Source: an uncultured Bacteroidota bacterium
GTDB lineage: Bacteria; Bacteroidota; Bacteroidia; Chitinophagales; Chitinophagaceae
Length of the DNA stretch: 64,000 nucleotides
Direction of reading: 5' to 3'
NCBI GenBank assembly: GCA_903824665.1
Contig: CAIJXT010000011.1
Location: 62,001 to 126,000, forward strand
This document shows positions 63,785 to 64,000 of this stretch, piece after piece. The notes below the pieces were generated by a model that was given only the letters and a program-made list of their open reading frames with translations, did no database searches and was not told the DNA's origin. The first letter of the stretch is position 1, and each line of letters starts with the position of its first letter. The translations under genes were made by a program, and so were the position numbers.

Positions 63785-64000
63785 CTACGACTTTTCTATC
63801 GAGTACATGATCTCCTCATGCTCTGCGATATAGGTGATCAGTTCATCACTTACCAGTATCTTTTTGCCCTGCGTTTTCATACGCACCGCCATATCTGAGT
63901 CTGTATCTTTTATGCTGATGATCAGTTCTGTATTACCGGGATACTTCCTGGTGTTACCCTCCATAAACGCAGCAAAATCTTCCGTTACTTTATCCAGCGA
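63785..64000 (-). CDS. dnaE: C-terminal end of a DNA polymerase III alpha subunit-like protein (5' part beyond the right edge)
   Basis: A 71-codon open frame enters from the right edge and ends with TAG at 63785. It reads SLDKVTEDFAAFMEGN, then PGNTELIISIKDTDSDMAV and GKKILVSDELITYIAEHEEI, ending YSIEKS. This pattern (P-G-x-T-x-L strand, then V.VSDELI.Y......Y.I) matches my memory of the C-terminal tail of Bacteroidota DnaE. The catalytic part is not in the window, so the call rests on the tail alone. Confidence 0.55.
   Translation of the reverse strand, partial: SLDKVTEDFAAFMEGNTRKYPGNTELIISIKDTDSDMAVRMKTQGKKILVSDELITYIAEHEEIMYSIEKS

Overview
This window is chromosomal DNA from a member of the Bacteroidota, most likely a Chitinophagales/Chitinophagaceae-type soil or freshwater bacterium. 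The evidence is: repeated -7 boxes of the Bacteroidota type (TAnnTTTG, several with a TTTG about 18-20 bases upstream), five secreted proteins ending in type IX secretion (T9SS) sorting domains, TonB-linked outer-membrane receptors with carboxypeptidase-regulatory plugs, and lineage-typical families (DUF4292, HU-CCDC81/SPOR, OMP_b-brl, type-2 PyrF). I see no rRNA, tRNA, CRISPR array, intact insertion sequence, prophage or plasmid gene. Coding density is high and most of the window is ordinary core genome.

Left part (1-10.4 kb): the 5' part of a DUF4288-like gene, a LiaF-like membrane protein, a DUF1697 protein, and a transglutaminase-TraB pair on the minus strand. An AI-2E family permease and a methyltransferase follow on the plus strand, then the dipeptidase PepD. 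A 1.57-kb stretch without convincing genes follows (8842-10410). It carries two ~145-bp imperfect copies of a repeat built on the palindrome TGCGCAATTTTTGCGCA; a third palindrome copy lies 53 kb away near the right end.

10.4-26 kb: a four-gene minus-strand operon under a canonical promoter (TonB receptor, 1026-aa TPR protein, second beta-barrel, HU-CCDC81/SPOR protein). Then a REC-PAS-histidine kinase, an OprP-type porin, a tsaD-trmN6 pair joined by an ATGA overlap, type-II NADH dehydrogenase and an outer-membrane barrel.

26-46 kb: rhodanese, a T9SS cargo protein, a PASTA protein and D-Ala-D-Ala ligase; aspartate aminotransferase; a large OMP_b-brl receptor; a DUF3892 protein; a compact signalling operon (response regulator, lipoprotein, seven-helix membrane protein, histidine kinase); a T9SS esterase, a TPR lipoprotein, another T9SS protein, an OmpA lipoprotein and dipeptidyl peptidase IV.

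46-64 kb: a WG-repeat protein, a small membrane protein, a Crp-family regulator, DinB, pyrF, and the operon dut / sugar nucleotidyltransferase / TPR / DUF4292. Downstream of that operon is a zeta-toxin-like kinase overlapping a 58-aa gene. Then come a tiny His-rich lipoprotein, an acyl-CoA dehydrogenase, a leishmanolysin-like T9SS metalloprotease, an SGNH hydrolase with a T9SS tail, and the 3' end of what is probably dnaE.

The least explained items are the zeta-like kinase with its 58-aa partner, the palindrome repeat family, the four-gene signalling operon, and the tiny His-rich lipoprotein.
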